NCBI RefSeq assembly: GCF_030817655.1
Contig: NZ_JAUSZM010000003.1
Coordinates: 7,006,001-7,070,000 of the forward strand
DNA length: 64,000 nt
Source: Streptomyces sp. V4I2
GTDB lineage: Bacteria > Actinomycetota > Actinomycetes > Streptomycetales > Streptomycetaceae
Direction of reading: 5' to 3'
How positions within the stretch are numbered: position 1 is the stretch's first letter; the number at the start of each line of letters is the position of its first letter. The translations under genes were made by a program, and so were the position numbers. Under the pieces are notes generated by a model. That model searched no databases, was not told the origin of the DNA, and saw only the letters and a list, made by a program, of their open reading frames with translations. Of this stretch, positions 1-8,560 are shown piece by piece.

Positions 1-480
1 ACCTACGACGAGAACGGCGGCTACGGCCACCCCGACCACATCCAGGCCCACCGCGTCGCCATGCGCGCGGCCGAGCTGGCCGCCGAGGCGGGCATCGGGA
101 TCGCCAAGGTCTACTGGAACCGGGTGCCGCGCTCAGTCGCCGAAGACGCCTTCGCGCGGCTCGAGAGGGAGCTGCCCGGCCTCCCCTTCACCAAGGCGGC
201 GGTCATCGACGACGTACCGGGCGTGGTGGCCGACGAGCACGTCACCGCCGAGATCGACGGCACCGCCCACGCCGCCGCCAAGGCCGCCGCGATGCGCGCG
301 CACGCCACGCAGATCACGGTCGCCGACCCGTACTTCCTGCTCTCCAACGAGCTCGCCCAGCCCCTCTTCACCACCGAGTACTACGAGTTGGTGCGCGGGG
401 AGCGGGCGGCGTCGGGCTCGCGGGAGACCGACCTGTTCGCCGGTGTCGAGGAGATGTCCGGTATCGAGGAGACGTCATGA
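1..480 (+). CDS. mshB: MshB-type N-acetyl-GlcN-Ins deacetylase (mycothiol biosynthesis), 3' part only
   Basis: The gene runs in from the left edge, so only the last 159 codons are present. The fragment opens with the LmbE/PIG-L zinc-site signature GHPDH near its residues 9-13, followed by an Ala-rich helical region typical of the C-terminal half of MshB. MshB removes the acetyl group from GlcNAc-inositol to give GlcN-Ins, the intermediate that MshC ligates to cysteine on the way to mycothiol, the actinobacterial counterpart of glutathione. The stop codon overlaps the start of the next gene (ATGA), so the two are probably translated together. The alternative is the paralogous mycothiol-conjugate amidase Mca. 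Position in the block, upstream of fdxA and dapC as in mycobacteria, favours MshB. The N-terminal catalytic motif is outside the window. Confidence 0.8.
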   Translation, partial: TYDENGGYGHPDHIQAHRVAMRAAELAAEAGIGIAKVYWNRVPRSVAEDAFARLERELPGLPFTKAAVIDDVPGVVADEHVTAEIDGTAHAAAKAAAMRAHATQITVADPYFLLSNELAQPLFTTEYYELVRGERAASGSRETDLFAGVEEMSGIEETS

Positions 481-890
481 GTGACCGGACGACCTCTGCG
501 CTGGCCCAGCCCTTGCAGCGGCCCTCCTTCGGGCGGGCCGCCGCCTACCTCGGGCTCATCGTGCTCGGCGCACTGGTCGGCGTGGCCGGATCACTGGTGC
601 AGTCCGGCTGGTTCCCGGGCGGGCTGCTGCTCGGTCTCGCCGGCGAGGCCGGGCTCTGCCTCGGCGGAGCGAGAGCCACCGGCAGCCGGGCCGGGGCCGT
701 CGCGCCCGCCGGCGGCTGGATCGTCGCGGTCATCCTGCTCACCGCCAGCCGGCCGGAAGGCGACTTCGTCTTCGCCGCGGGCAGCGGGTCCTACCTTTTC
801 CTGCTCGGCGGGATGGCCGTTGCTGTGATCTGCGCCACGCTTGCCCAGGGGCGGCAACCGGACGGCGATGGCGTCCGACTTGGGAAGTGA
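477..890 (+). CDS. Small integral membrane protein (DUF6113-like)
   Basis: This is a 137-residue protein with about four hydrophobic segments (roughly residues 22-43, 46-64, 78-92 and 104-121) separated by short loops, and it has no catalytic motif that I recognise. Its ATG overlaps the stop of the mshB-like gene by 4 bp, which indicates translational coupling and co-transcription. Genes of this type commonly follow mshB in Streptomyces and are annotated as DUF6113 membrane proteins. The function is unknown. The location suggests a link to mycothiol metabolism or simply a shared promoter, but nothing in the sequence proves it. Confidence 0.8.
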   Translation: MSDRTTSALAQPLQRPSFGRAAAYLGLIVLGALVGVAGSLVQSGWFPGGLLLGLAGEAGLCLGGARATGSRAGAVAPAGGWIVAVILLTASRPEGDFVFAAGSGSYLFLLGGMAVAVICATLAQGRQPDGDGVRLGK

Positions 891-1048
891 CGTACCACTT
901 CGCCGTACGGAGCGCGTGGGAGTCCGGTGATGGTTTCCCCGGCGGTCGTGGGATACACGCCAGAAGTGGCCAGTATGGTGGTGCGCGCCGCCGAGCCGCC
1001 CGAGAGAGGTCGTAACGCGGGCGGCGGAGCCAACCGGGAGAACCTGCC

Positions 1049-3679
1049 TTGAGTCGTGAAACTGACAGTCCGTCCTCCGGGCCCAACGGGCGCGGCGGAG
1101 CCGCATACCCCTCGGGCACGCCGCCGTACGGGACGCCCACGGCTTCCGACGGCGGTGCGGACGCGGGCCGTTCGGCCGCGCAGCCGGAGGAACGCAAGAC
1201 CGAGACCACGCTGACCACCCGGATCCGGATCAACATCCCCGGATCCCGGCCCATTCCGCCGGTCGTCGTGCGCCAGACCGTCCCCGATGCCGAGGGTTCC
1301 GACGGCAACGGCACGGACGACGCCGAGGCGCCGGCGCCGGGCCCTGCCATGCCCACGGGCGCCGACGAGTCTCCCGCCGAGGGCGCCCCGGGCGCCGACG
1401 AGAAGACGAGCGACTGGTTCGCGCCCCGCAAGTCCGGGCCCGCCAAGGGCAGTCCGGGCGGGGGCTCCACCAACGGGGCCGGTACGCCGGGCGGTTCCGG
1501 TCCCGCGAGTGCCGCGGGCGCCGGTACGCGTCCCGGTGGTGCCCGGCCCGGTGGGGTGGTCGGCTCCATGAGCGTGCCGGGCGGCTCCCGGTCCGGCGGA
1601 GCGAACGGCTCCCGCCCGGGTGGCACGAACGGCTCCGGGGCCCCCGGTGGTGCCACCGGCGGCCCCGTCGCCCCCGGCCACGGCGGCGGCACCGGCTCCT
1701 TCGACGTGACCGAGGCGCTGTCCGCGGGCGGCCCGCAGCCGGGCGGCTCCCGCCCCGGCCCGGGCCGCGACGACCTGCCGTACTTCTCGGAGAACGGTGC
1801 CGGTCCGCACGGTGCCGGTCTGAACGACGGTGGTCAGAACGGCGGTGCTCAGAACGGCACCGGCGGTCAGAGCGCGCTGAGCGGTTACGACACCGATCTG
1901 AGCAGCTACGGCGGTCCGAACGGCCAGAGTCCCTACGGCGGCCCGAGCGGCCCCGGCGGCCCGAGCGGTTTCAACGGCCCGAACGGCCCCGGTGGCCCCG
2001 GAGGTCCGGGCGGCGGGCAGGGCCCCGCGGGCCCGACCGGCGGTCCGGTCACCGGCGACGGTCCGATCGTTCCGCCCGTCGGCGGGGTGAGCGACACCCT
2101 CGGCGGCTCCTACGACTTCAACGGGCCTGGCGGCATCGGCGGGCCCGCAGGCCCCGGTGGTCCCGGTGGTCTCTCCGAGGGCCGCGGCCCGGGCGGTCCC
2201 GGCGGTCCCGGTTCGCGCTCCGGGCGTTCCGGACCTGCCGGCCCGGGTGGTCCCGACAGCCGTGGCGGACCCGCGGGCCCTGGCGGCCCCGGTGCGCCAC
2301 AGGCCTTCGGCGGTCCGACCGGCCCCGGCGGGTCTCCTGCGCTCGGCGGCCCCACCGGTCCTGGTGGATCTCCTGCCCTGGGTGGTCCGACCGGTCCCGG
2401 CGGGTCTCCCGCCCTCGGTGGTCCCACCGGCCCCGGCGGCACCCCTGCCCTCGGCAACCCCGCCCTCGGCGGCCTCGGCCCCGGCGGCGGTATGAGTGAC
2501 GACACCGCGATCCTCACCCCGCAGAAGCCCGCCCCCGAACCCGGCGGCCACGGCTTCGGCGGTGCCTCCGACAACGTCTCCGGGCACACCGTCACCAGCG
2601 GCATCCCCGTCGTGCCGGCGGACCGCAACGGAACCTTCCCGCCGGGCGCCCACACCGACGCCCTGGCGCCCCACGCGGCCCCGAAGCCCGAACCCGGCCG
2701 GCAGGCCGCGCCCGCCGCGTCCAAGAAGCCCAAGAAGAAGGGCCGCAACAAGCTCGCCCTCCTCGGCACCGGCGTGATCGTCATCGCCGCGGGTGCCTAC
2801 GGCGCCGGGCTGCTGATGAACAGCTCCGACGTGCCCAAGGGCACCACCGTGCTCGGCGTCGACATCGGCGGCGGCACCCGGGACGACGCCGTCGAGAAGC
2901 TCAACAAGGCCTTCGACGGCCGGGTGAACAAGGACCTGAAGCTCACGGTCGACGGCAAGAGCGTCACGCTCAAGCCGGAACAGGCCGGGCTCCAGTTCGA
3001 CATGGCGGCCACCGTCAGCGGGGCGGCGCACAGCGACTACAACCCGGTCTCCGTGATCGGCTCGCTGTTCGGCAACCACCGGGTCGTCGAGCCGGTCATG
3101 CCGGTCGACGAGGAGAAGCTGCAGGTCGAACTCCAGGACACCGCGGGCGGCACCGGCTCGGCGACCGACGGCACCATCGAGTTCAAGTCCGGCAAGGCCG
3201 TTGCCGTGTACGGCAAGGCGGGCAAGGGCGTCGACGTCGCCAGGTCGACCGAGGCGATCGAGGAGGCGTACCGCACCCAGGTGGAGACCGGCACGGCCCC
3301 CGCGGTGACGCTCCCGACGACCACCAAGCAGCCGACGATCTCGAACGCCGAGGTCGACCGGATGATGAAGGAGTTCGCGGAGCCGGCGATGTCCGAGCTC
3401 GTCACCGTGCAGACCGACGCGGCGCACAGCATCGATTTCGGCTCCTTGTCACTGCCGAAGATCCTCGGCTTCAAGGCCGTCAACGGAAAGCTCGTGGAGA
3501 CGTACGACCTCGAGGCGCTCAAGGAGGCGTACGGCACCACCTTCGACGGCGTGCAGATCGAGGGCGCGAGCGGCAAGCGTGACGTCCTGCCGCAGGACGT
3601 CGCCTCCGCGCTGGGCAAGGCTCTGCGCGGCAAGACGACGGCGGAGCGCACCGTGGTCATCGACACCAACCCGAACTGA
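1049..3679 (+). CDS. Membrane-anchored putative peptidoglycan-binding protein with long Gly/Pro-rich N-terminal region
   Basis: The protein has 876 residues and starts at TTG. Residues 1 to about 550 are low-complexity Gly/Pro/Ser/Asn and contain collagen-like GPGGPGG stretches and a four-fold 12-residue repeat (see the repeat entry). A Lys-rich patch (KKPKKKGRNK, about 558-567) precedes a single membrane helix at about 568-588, giving an N-in, C-out topology. The extracytoplasmic part (about 590-876) begins VPKGTTVLGVDIGG and resembles the putative peptidoglycan-binding domain found in VanW/YoaR-type proteins. A cell-wall attachment or scaffolding role is inferred from the domain; no enzyme motif is visible. 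The first 550 residues are likely disordered in the cytoplasm. The gene stands alone, with 158 bp of upstream sequence. Confidence 0.75.
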   Translation: MSRETDSPSSGPNGRGGAAYPSGTPPYGTPTASDGGADAGRSAAQPEERKTETTLTTRIRINIPGSRPIPPVVVRQTVPDAEGSDGNGTDDAEAPAPGPAMPTGADESPAEGAPGADEKTSDWFAPRKSGPAKGSPGGGSTNGAGTPGGSGPASAAGAGTRPGGARPGGVVGSMSVPGGSRSGGANGSRPGGTNGSGAPGGATGGPVAPGHGGGTGSFDVTEALSAGGPQPGGSRPGPGRDDLPYFSENGAGPHGAGLNDGGQNGGAQNGTGGQSALSGYDTDLSSYGGPNGQSPYGGPSGPGGPSGFNGPNGPGGPGGPGGGQGPAGPTGGPVTGDGPIVPPVGGVSDTLGGSYDFNGPGGIGGPAGPGGPGGLSEGRGPGGPGGPGSRSGRSGPAGPGGPDSRGGPAGPGGPGAPQAFGGPTGPGGSPALGGPTGPGGSPALGGPTGPGGSPALGGPTGPGGTPALGNPALGGLGPGGGMSDDTAILTPQKPAPEPGGHGFGGASDNVSGHTVTSGIPVVPADRNGTFPPGAHTDALAPHAAPKPEPGRQAAPAASKKPKKKGRNKLALLGTGVIVIAAGAYGAGLLMNSSDVPKGTTVLGVDIGGGTRDDAVEKLNKAFDGRVNKDLKLTVDGKSVTLKPEQAGLQFDMAATVSGAAHSDYNPVSVIGSLFGNHRVVEPVMPVDEEKLQVELQDTAGGTGSATDGTIEFKSGKAVAVYGKAGKGVDVARSTEAIEEAYRTQVETGTAPAVTLPTTTKQPTISNAEVDRMMKEFAEPAMSELVTVQTDAAHSIDFGSLSLPKILGFKAVNGKLVETYDLEALKEAYGTTFDGVQIEGASGKRDVLPQDVASALGKALRGKTTAERTVVIDTNPN
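2309..2452. repeat. Four tandem 36-bp coding repeats (collagen-like GGPTGPGGSPAL units)
   Basis: Four in-frame 36-bp units encode GGPTGPGGSPAL, with the last varying to GGPTGPGGTPAL. They lie in the cytoplasmic linker of the peptidoglycan-binding protein. The units differ mainly at third codon positions, so they are older than a recent slippage event. Confidence 0.85.
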
Positions 3680-4052
3680 CCGACCGAACCGGCGGAGCAC
3701 GACCGCACGAGAAGGAACGCGAGAGCGGCTGGGTACGGCAGCTGCGGCTGACCACGCTCCCGGGCCGCGGCTACGTGCTGTCGTGGCGGCGGCCGTGAAG
3801 GACGTACGGCTGGACGCCTGGCAGTGGCTCGCCCTCACCTGCGCGATCTGGGCGGCAGCCTCGTCTTTGCCGCGCTCGGCGTCGCCATCGGGTACCTGGC
3901 GAGCGGGGACACGGTCCGGCCGATCACGATGATCACACAGCGGCGCCCGCCGCTGCTGCCATCCAGAAACTGGCGGTGCGGAACAGGGCGGAGGCGGTGA
4001 GAATCGCGAGGGAAAAGGGCTGGCTTTGGGGCGTGTAGTCGCGCGACAACGG
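3680..4052. other. Gene-poor gap with possible decayed membrane-protein remnant
   Basis: No convincing intact gene lies here. From 3795 a GTG-initiated frame reads MKDVRLDAWQWLALTCAIW and is then lost. From about 3851 another frame reads GGSLVFAALGVAIGYLASGD. Both look like membrane-protein fragments, and the first faintly recalls the WQWLSLTLA segment of copper P-type ATPases. The pieces are in different frames and short, so a pseudogene remnant is possible but unproven. Confidence 0.25.
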
Positions 4053-4904
4053 TCAATTCAACATTGATCGCGCCGCATGAGCCTGCTGCCGAACCCGAGC
4101 CGCAGCAGCCTCATCCACGGCCCCCACCACCTCCGCATACGCCTCCAACTCCACAGCGCCCGCCACGAAATCCCCCCGCTGCACGAGCAACTCGGCCCGC
4201 TCATACCGCAACCGCGCAGGATGCGAAGGCAACAGCAACGACAACTCCACCGCCCACAACGACACGTCCGACCGCTCCGGCCGAGCCGCAGCCCACGCCC
4301 GCACGTTGTTCAGGATCCGCAGCACCACCTCCAAAGGCTCCGCAGGACCGAGCATCGACGGATGCAGCGACGCCCCCGTCGCCCCCGCCACCAGCACCTC
4401 CGCATCGCCCCCGGTCAGCACCCGCCCCCCGTCGAACGGATCGGCGAGCACCTGCTCGTCCGGCGGACCGAAGCCGACGACGAAATGCCCGGGCAGCGCC
4501 ACCCCGTACACGTGCGCCCCGGCCCGCCGCGCCACCTCCATCCACACCACGGACAGCAGGATCGGCAGCCCGCGCCGCCGCCGCAGCACCTCGTGCAGCA
4601 GCGAGGACTCCAGCCGTTGGTAGTCGACGGGGGCGCCCCGGAAACCACACCGGTCCCCGAGCAGCTCGCGCAGCGCCACCGCCCAGGACCGTGGCCCGCC
4701 GGGCCGGAACGGCAGCTGTCCGGCCAGCCGGTCCAGCTCGATCTGCGCGGCGTCCAGGCCCGCCTCGTCCAGCGTGCCGTCCGCCTCCGCGCCCACCAGC
4801 AGGCACAGCGTGGACAGGTCGGGCCGCTCGGAGCGGGCCTCCTCGGCGAACCGGCGGCGCAGTTCGGCGGAGCGTTCGGGGGGCGGGGGATAGGGGGGAC
4901 GCAT
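4053..4904 (-). CDS. SirB1-type transglutaminase-like / tetratricopeptide family protein
   Basis: The 283-residue protein carries the SirB1 N-terminal (transglutaminase-like) signature: a hydrophobic block ILLSVVWMEVARRAG followed by GVALPGHFVVG and ADPFDGG, then an Ala/Leu-rich helical C-terminus of TPR type. The usual catalytic cysteine of true transglutaminases is not apparent, as is common in this family, whose biochemical role is unknown. I chose the ATG at 4904 because AAAGGG lies about 10 nt upstream. An in-frame GTG at 5000 would add 32 residues, but these come from a short tandem repeat (NSTNSTNSS) and are unlikely to be translated. It follows the GNAT gene on the same strand and may share its transcript. 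Confidence 0.75.
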   Translation of the reverse strand: MRPPYPPPPERSAELRRRFAEEARSERPDLSTLCLLVGAEADGTLDEAGLDAAQIELDRLAGQLPFRPGGPRSWAVALRELLGDRCGFRGAPVDYQRLESSLLHEVLRRRRGLPILLSVVWMEVARRAGAHVYGVALPGHFVVGFGPPDEQVLADPFDGGRVLTGGDAEVLVAGATGASLHPSMLGPAEPLEVVLRILNNVRAWAAARPERSDVSLWAVELSLLLPSHPARLRYERAELLVQRGDFVAGAVELEAYAEVVGAVDEAAAARVRQQAHAARSMLN

Positions 4905-5003
4905 AGCTGGCTCGTGCCCTTTCACGGCGATCGCTACCGGTCGTTCGCTGCTGTTCGTGCTGTTCGTGCTGTTCGTGCAGCTAGTGCCCTTCGCTGTCAC
5001 TCG

Positions 5004-6050
5004 CTACCGTTCGCTCCCGGCACGTCCGGGTGCGCGGTAGTGGTGGTACGCGTGATGCGCGGAGAAGCCCATCCCGGCGTACAGCGCCCGCGCCCCCGCG
5101 TTGTCCGTCTCGACCTGGAGCCACGACGCCGAGGCGCCCTCGTCGAGGGCACGCCGCGCGAGCGCGGCCATCACGGCGGAGGCCAGCCCCCGTCGCCGTA
5201 GCGCGGGATCCACCTCGACGGCGGCGAACCCGGCCCACCGCCCGTCGACGACACACCGCCCGATGGCGGCGGGAGCCGCACCCTGCGACGAACCGGGCAT
5301 CGTGGCGAACCACACCGAAGGCCCGCTCCCCAGCACCCTCAGAGCCACCTCGCTCATCCCCTTGCGCTGGTACCGGGCAAGCCAGGCCTCGTCCGCCTCA
5401 CGGGACAGCACCACCTCGGAGGCCTCGGCCAGGTCGGCGACCGGCGCCAGTGCCCCGGTCCACAGCTCGGCGGTCACCTCCCGCGTCCAGTCCCGCCGCT
5501 CCAGCTCCGCGCACAGCAGCTCCTGCGTGCCCTCGGCGCCGGTCGCGGTCTGGACGTAGGCGGGCAGGCCGCGGTCGCCGTACCAGCGTCGTACGACGGT
5601 CAGGGCCTCGTCGAGCGGTATGCCCGGGTCGCCGAGCGGCAGCACCGAATTGGCGCGCCGCGTGAATCCGGCGGCGGCCCGCAGCTCCCACTCGCCGAGC
5701 CGCTCGCTCTCCACCGGCCGCCAGGCCCGGGAGGAGACGCGCGCCAGCTCCTCGTACGAGGCCGCGGGACCTCGTCGGCGGGCCGGGGCGGGAGGTACGA
5801 TCTTGCCCGCGACCAGCGAGGATTCCGGAATACGGACACTCTCGCCGTCCCGTCGAGTGATCAGCAGCACACCGTCGTCCCATGATGTGAGAACACCCAC
5901 CGTGTCGGTGAACTTCGTGTCCGTCACCCCAGGTTCCGCCAAGCGCCGTACGGACACCCGTTTACCCACGTCAGCAGCGGTGATACGGACCACGAGACGT
6001 CCGGTCGCGGAGATTTCCACAGGTCGGTCCACCCCTCCTGTTCGGATCAT
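5004..6050 (-). CDS. GNAT-family N-acetyltransferase with N-terminal beta-barrel-like domain
   Basis: The C-terminal part carries a GNAT fold: EVDPALRRRGLASAVMAALARR is the acetyl-CoA-binding motif A, and the final WLQVETDNAGARALYAGMGF is motif B. Residues 1 to about 90 form a small beta-rich module (RLVVRITAADVGKRVSVRR to DGESVRIPESSLVAGK) like the SH3-type domain seen in Streptomyces acetyltransferases of this type. The substrate is unknown. The ATG at 6050 is preferred, but an in-frame TTG at 6056 and a GTG further downstream are also possible. The gene is divergent from fdxA, and a TAGTAT -10-like box lies in the shared intergenic region. Confidence 0.8.
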   Translation of the reverse strand: MIRTGGVDRPVEISATGRLVVRITAADVGKRVSVRRLAEPGVTDTKFTDTVGVLTSWDDGVLLITRRDGESVRIPESSLVAGKIVPPAPARRRGPAASYEELARVSSRAWRPVESERLGEWELRAAAGFTRRANSVLPLGDPGIPLDEALTVVRRWYGDRGLPAYVQTATGAEGTQELLCAELERRDWTREVTAELWTGALAPVADLAEASEVVLSREADEAWLARYQRKGMSEVALRVLGSGPSVWFATMPGSSQGAAPAAIGRCVVDGRWAGFAAVEVDPALRRRGLASAVMAALARRALDEGASASWLQVETDNAGARALYAGMGFSAHHAYHHYRAPGRAGSER

Positions 6051-6161
6051 GCCCAAGAACGGAGATACTAGGGGCGGGCATCGACGACGCCGCGCTCCCG
6101 CGCGCCAGGTGGCGGAGCCTGAAGACGGCTCGCCAGCGCCCTATCGAGGAGGAACGACAGC

Positions 6162-6482
6162 GTGACCTACGTCATCGCGCAGCCTTGTGTCGACGTCAAG
6201 GACAAGGCGTGCATCGAGGAGTGCCCGGTCGACTGCATCTACGAGGGCTCCCGGTCCTTGTACATCCACCCGGACGAATGCGTCGACTGTGGTGCCTGTG
6301 AGCCGGTCTGCCCGGTCGAGGCGATCTTCTACGAGGACGACACTCCCGAGGAGTGGAAGGACTACTACAAGGCGAACGTCGAGTTCTTCGACGAGCTGGG
6401 TTCTCCCGGTGGCGCCAGCAAGCTGGGTCTGATCGAGCGCGACCACCCCTTCATCGCTGCGCTGCCGCCGCAGAACGGCTGA
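6162..6482 (+). CDS. fdxA: 7Fe-8S ferredoxin FdxA/FdxC
   Basis: This is a 106-residue ferredoxin with the two cluster motifs expected of the actinobacterial seven-iron type: CVDVKDKACIEECPVDC near the N-terminus and CVDCGACEPVCPVEA in the middle. It carries electrons to cytochromes P450 and other oxidoreductases. The GTG start is preceded by a strong GAGGAGG ribosome-binding site. The next gene downstream is dapC, the same pair as fdxC-dapC in mycobacteria, although no functional link between the two is known. Confidence 0.95.
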   Translation: MTYVIAQPCVDVKDKACIEECPVDCIYEGSRSLYIHPDECVDCGACEPVCPVEAIFYEDDTPEEWKDYYKANVEFFDELGSPGGASKLGLIERDHPFIAALPPQNG

Positions 6483-6589
6483 GAGCGGCCCGCGTCACTC
6501 GCGCCGCCTCGGTCCCGTACGGCCTGATCACCATGATCGCCGTACGGGGCCGAGGCGTTTGCCGTACCGAAGAAAGAGAGCCGAGAACC

Positions 6590-7684
6590 GTGTCCGCAGT
6601 CTCCGACCGTCTCCCCGCCTTTCCCTGGGACAAGCTGGCGCCGTACAAGGCGACGGCCGCCGCGCACCCGGACGGCATCGTCGACCTGTCGGTGGGCACC
6701 CCGGTCGACCCGGTCCCCGAGCTGATCCAGAAAGCTCTGGTCGCCGCGGCGGACTCCCCGGGCTATCCGACCGTCTGGGGCACGCCCGAGCTGCGCGACG
6801 CGATCACGGGCTGGCTGGAGCACCGCCTGGGCGCCCGTGAGGTCACCCACCGGCACGTCCTGCCGATCGTCGGCTCCAAGGAACTCGTGGCCTGGCTCCC
6901 GACCCAGCTGGGCCTCGGCCCCGGCGACCGGGTCGCCTACCCGCGCCTGGCCTACCCGACGTACGAGGTCGGCGCCCGCCTGGCCCGCGCCGGCTACGAG
7001 GTCTACGACGACCCGACGGACCTGGACCCGGCCGGCCTGAAGCTGCTCTGGCTGAACTCGCCGTCCAACCCCACGGGCCAGGTCCTGTCCAAGGCCGAGC
7101 TGACCCGGATCGTCGCCTGGGCCCGCGAGCACGGCGTCCTGCTCTTCTCCGACGAGTGCTACCTGGAGCTGGGCTGGGAGGCCGACCCGGTCTCCGTCCT
7201 GCACCCCGAGGTGAACGGCGGCTCCTACGACGGCATCGTCGCCGTCCACTCCCTCTCCAAGCGCTCCAACCTGGCCGGCTACCGCGCCGCGTTCCTGGCG
7301 GGCGACCCGGCCGTCCTGGCCCCGCTCCTGGAGATCCGCAAGCACGGCGGCATGATGACGTCCGCGCCCACGCAGGCGGCGGTGGTGGCCGCCCTCGGCG
7401 ACGACACCCACGTCCGCGAACAGCGCGAGCGCTATGCCGCCCGCCGCACCGCCCTGCGCGAGGCGCTGCTGAGTCACGGCTTCCGCATCGAGCACAGCGA
7501 GGCCAGCCTCTATCTCTGGGCCACCCGCGACGAGCCCTGCTGGACCACGGTGGCCCACCTGGCCGACCTGGGCATCCTCGTGGCCCCGGGCGACTTCTAC
7601 GGCGAGGCGGGCGAGAACTTCGTACGCGTCGCACTCACGGCGACGGACGAGCGGGTACGGGCAGCGGTGGAGCGGCTCACGTAG
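6590..7684 (+). CDS. dapC: Succinyldiaminopimelate transaminase DapC
   Basis: The 364-residue class I/II PLP-dependent aminotransferase has the hallmark NSPSNPTGQ segment and the catalytic-lysine neighbourhood HSLSKRSNLAGYR, where Lys forms the Schiff base and Arg contacts phosphate. The final HxxAxFYGEAG-type substrate region ends in VRVALT. It converts N-succinyl-2-amino-6-oxopimelate to succinyl-diaminopimelate in the lysine/meso-DAP pathway, and dapE two genes on performs the next reaction. I chose the GTG at 6590 because the protein then starts SAVSDRLPAFPWDKL, as is usual. The longer open frame back to 6353 overlaps fdxA and is not credible. Confidence 0.9.
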   Translation: MSAVSDRLPAFPWDKLAPYKATAAAHPDGIVDLSVGTPVDPVPELIQKALVAAADSPGYPTVWGTPELRDAITGWLEHRLGAREVTHRHVLPIVGSKELVAWLPTQLGLGPGDRVAYPRLAYPTYEVGARLARAGYEVYDDPTDLDPAGLKLLWLNSPSNPTGQVLSKAELTRIVAWAREHGVLLFSDECYLELGWEADPVSVLHPEVNGGSYDGIVAVHSLSKRSNLAGYRAAFLAGDPAVLAPLLEIRKHGGMMTSAPTQAAVVAALGDDTHVREQRERYAARRTALREALLSHGFRIEHSEASLYLWATRDEPCWTTVAHLADLGILVAPGDFYGEAGENFVRVALTATDERVRAAVERLT

Positions 7685-7710
7685 GCGCTACGGCTACCAC
7701 CACGCACGAA

Positions 7711-7748
7711 GGCGACGGGGCCCAGGAAACTCCCTGGGCCCCGTCGCC
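7711..7748. terminator. Bidirectional terminator hairpin after dapC
   Basis: A perfect 16-bp inverted repeat (GGCGACGGGGCCCAGG and its complement) with a 6-nt loop lies between two convergent genes, dapC and the secreted protein. There is no T-run, as is common for high-GC terminators. Confidence 0.85.
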
Positions 7749-7772
7749 GTACAGCCGAACTGGCGGCTGAGG

Positions 7773-8222
7773 TCAGCCGACCGGCAGGCTCTGCACCGGC
7801 AGAGAGTCCGCCGCCGGCAGTCCACCCTTGGTGAGGGAGTCCGTCGGCAGCCCACCCTTCGTCGCCGTCGACGCGGTGTCACCGAGGATGTCCCCGGCGG
7901 AACCCGCGGCCTCGCCCGCGGTCTTCTGCGCGGCCGGGGCCGCCTTCTTCACGGCCTTGCCACTGGTCTTGCCCGCGGCCGGCACGGCCTTCTGGACGGC
8001 CTTGCCGCCCGTCTGGCCGGCGGTGCCGGTCAGGTTCTGAGCCGCGCCGTCGACCGTGTTGCCGACGCTCGCCCCGTCCAGGGCGGTCAGCCCACCGAGG
8101 TTCGGGGCGGCCGGCAGTTCGGGGGCCGCACTGGCGGAACCGGCCGCACCGACCCCGGCAGCCGCTCCCGCAGCGACAAGCAGCGCGGCACGGGCGATCC
8201 GTCGGGTCAGGGGGAGGGACAT
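7773..8222 (-). CDS. Small secreted Ala/Gly/Lys-rich protein
   Basis: This 149-residue protein has an obvious signal peptide: MSLPLTRRIARAA, then a hydrophobic Ala/Val/Gly core, with cleavage near ASA-AP. The mature part is low complexity, with repeating KAV/KKAAPAAQKTAG motifs and a duplicated KGGLPTDSL/KGGLPAADSL tail. It resembles the small Streptomyces secreted proteins that databases often label 'ATP-binding protein' without a visible nucleotide-binding motif. I cannot assign a function. It converges on dapC across a strong terminator. Confidence 0.75.
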   Translation of the reverse strand: MSLPLTRRIARAALLVAAGAAAGVGAAGSASAAPELPAAPNLGGLTALDGASVGNTVDGAAQNLTGTAGQTGGKAVQKAVPAAGKTSGKAVKKAAPAAQKTAGEAAGSAGDILGDTASTATKGGLPTDSLTKGGLPAADSLPVQSLPVG

Positions 8223-8560
8223 GTTGCTCCTTTGACGGAAGAGAACGATGAAGTGTCCGACCGTGCCCGGCAGTTGACCGACTGGCTGTCGGTCCGGCTG
8301 TTGATCTCCGGGCCTCGGACGCAGTGACTACCGCTCGAAGCCCGGGAAGGTTGCGGCGGGGCAACGTAAAGAGTTGGCAATGCGTCGCATTATCGGCTGC
8401 GGATAAAAACGGGCAAAAAGTGCCCGGTCCGAAAGTCTGCCGAATCCTTACAGCCCTTTGTTCTCAAGGGTTTCGACGGATACGCGGGTGACGCACCGAA
8501 AACCTGCGCACAACCGCGCCCGAACCCGCCGGACGTAACCCTTCCGAGTGAGTACCCGTA
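8223..8560. other. Intergenic region between two minus-strand genes
   Basis: I see no gene in these 338 bp. The stretch is lower in GC than its surroundings. It holds the Rho-independent terminator of the upstream gene (see the separate entry) and, closer to 8222, should hold the promoter of the secreted-protein gene. Confidence 0.5.
8405..8426 (-). terminator. Rho-independent terminator with U-tract
   Basis: Read on the minus strand, CGGGCA-CTTTT-TGCCCG is followed directly by TTTTT. This is a classical intrinsic terminator, unusual in such a high-GC genome, and it lies about 135 bp after the stop of the 8561-9547 gene. Confidence 0.75.

Noticed and set aside
791..3427. 878-codon open frame on the minus strand
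   Set aside because: It is the antisense of the Gly/Pro-rich gene at 1049-3679. The length comes from GC-biased third positions, and the product is Ala/Arg/Gly nonsense.
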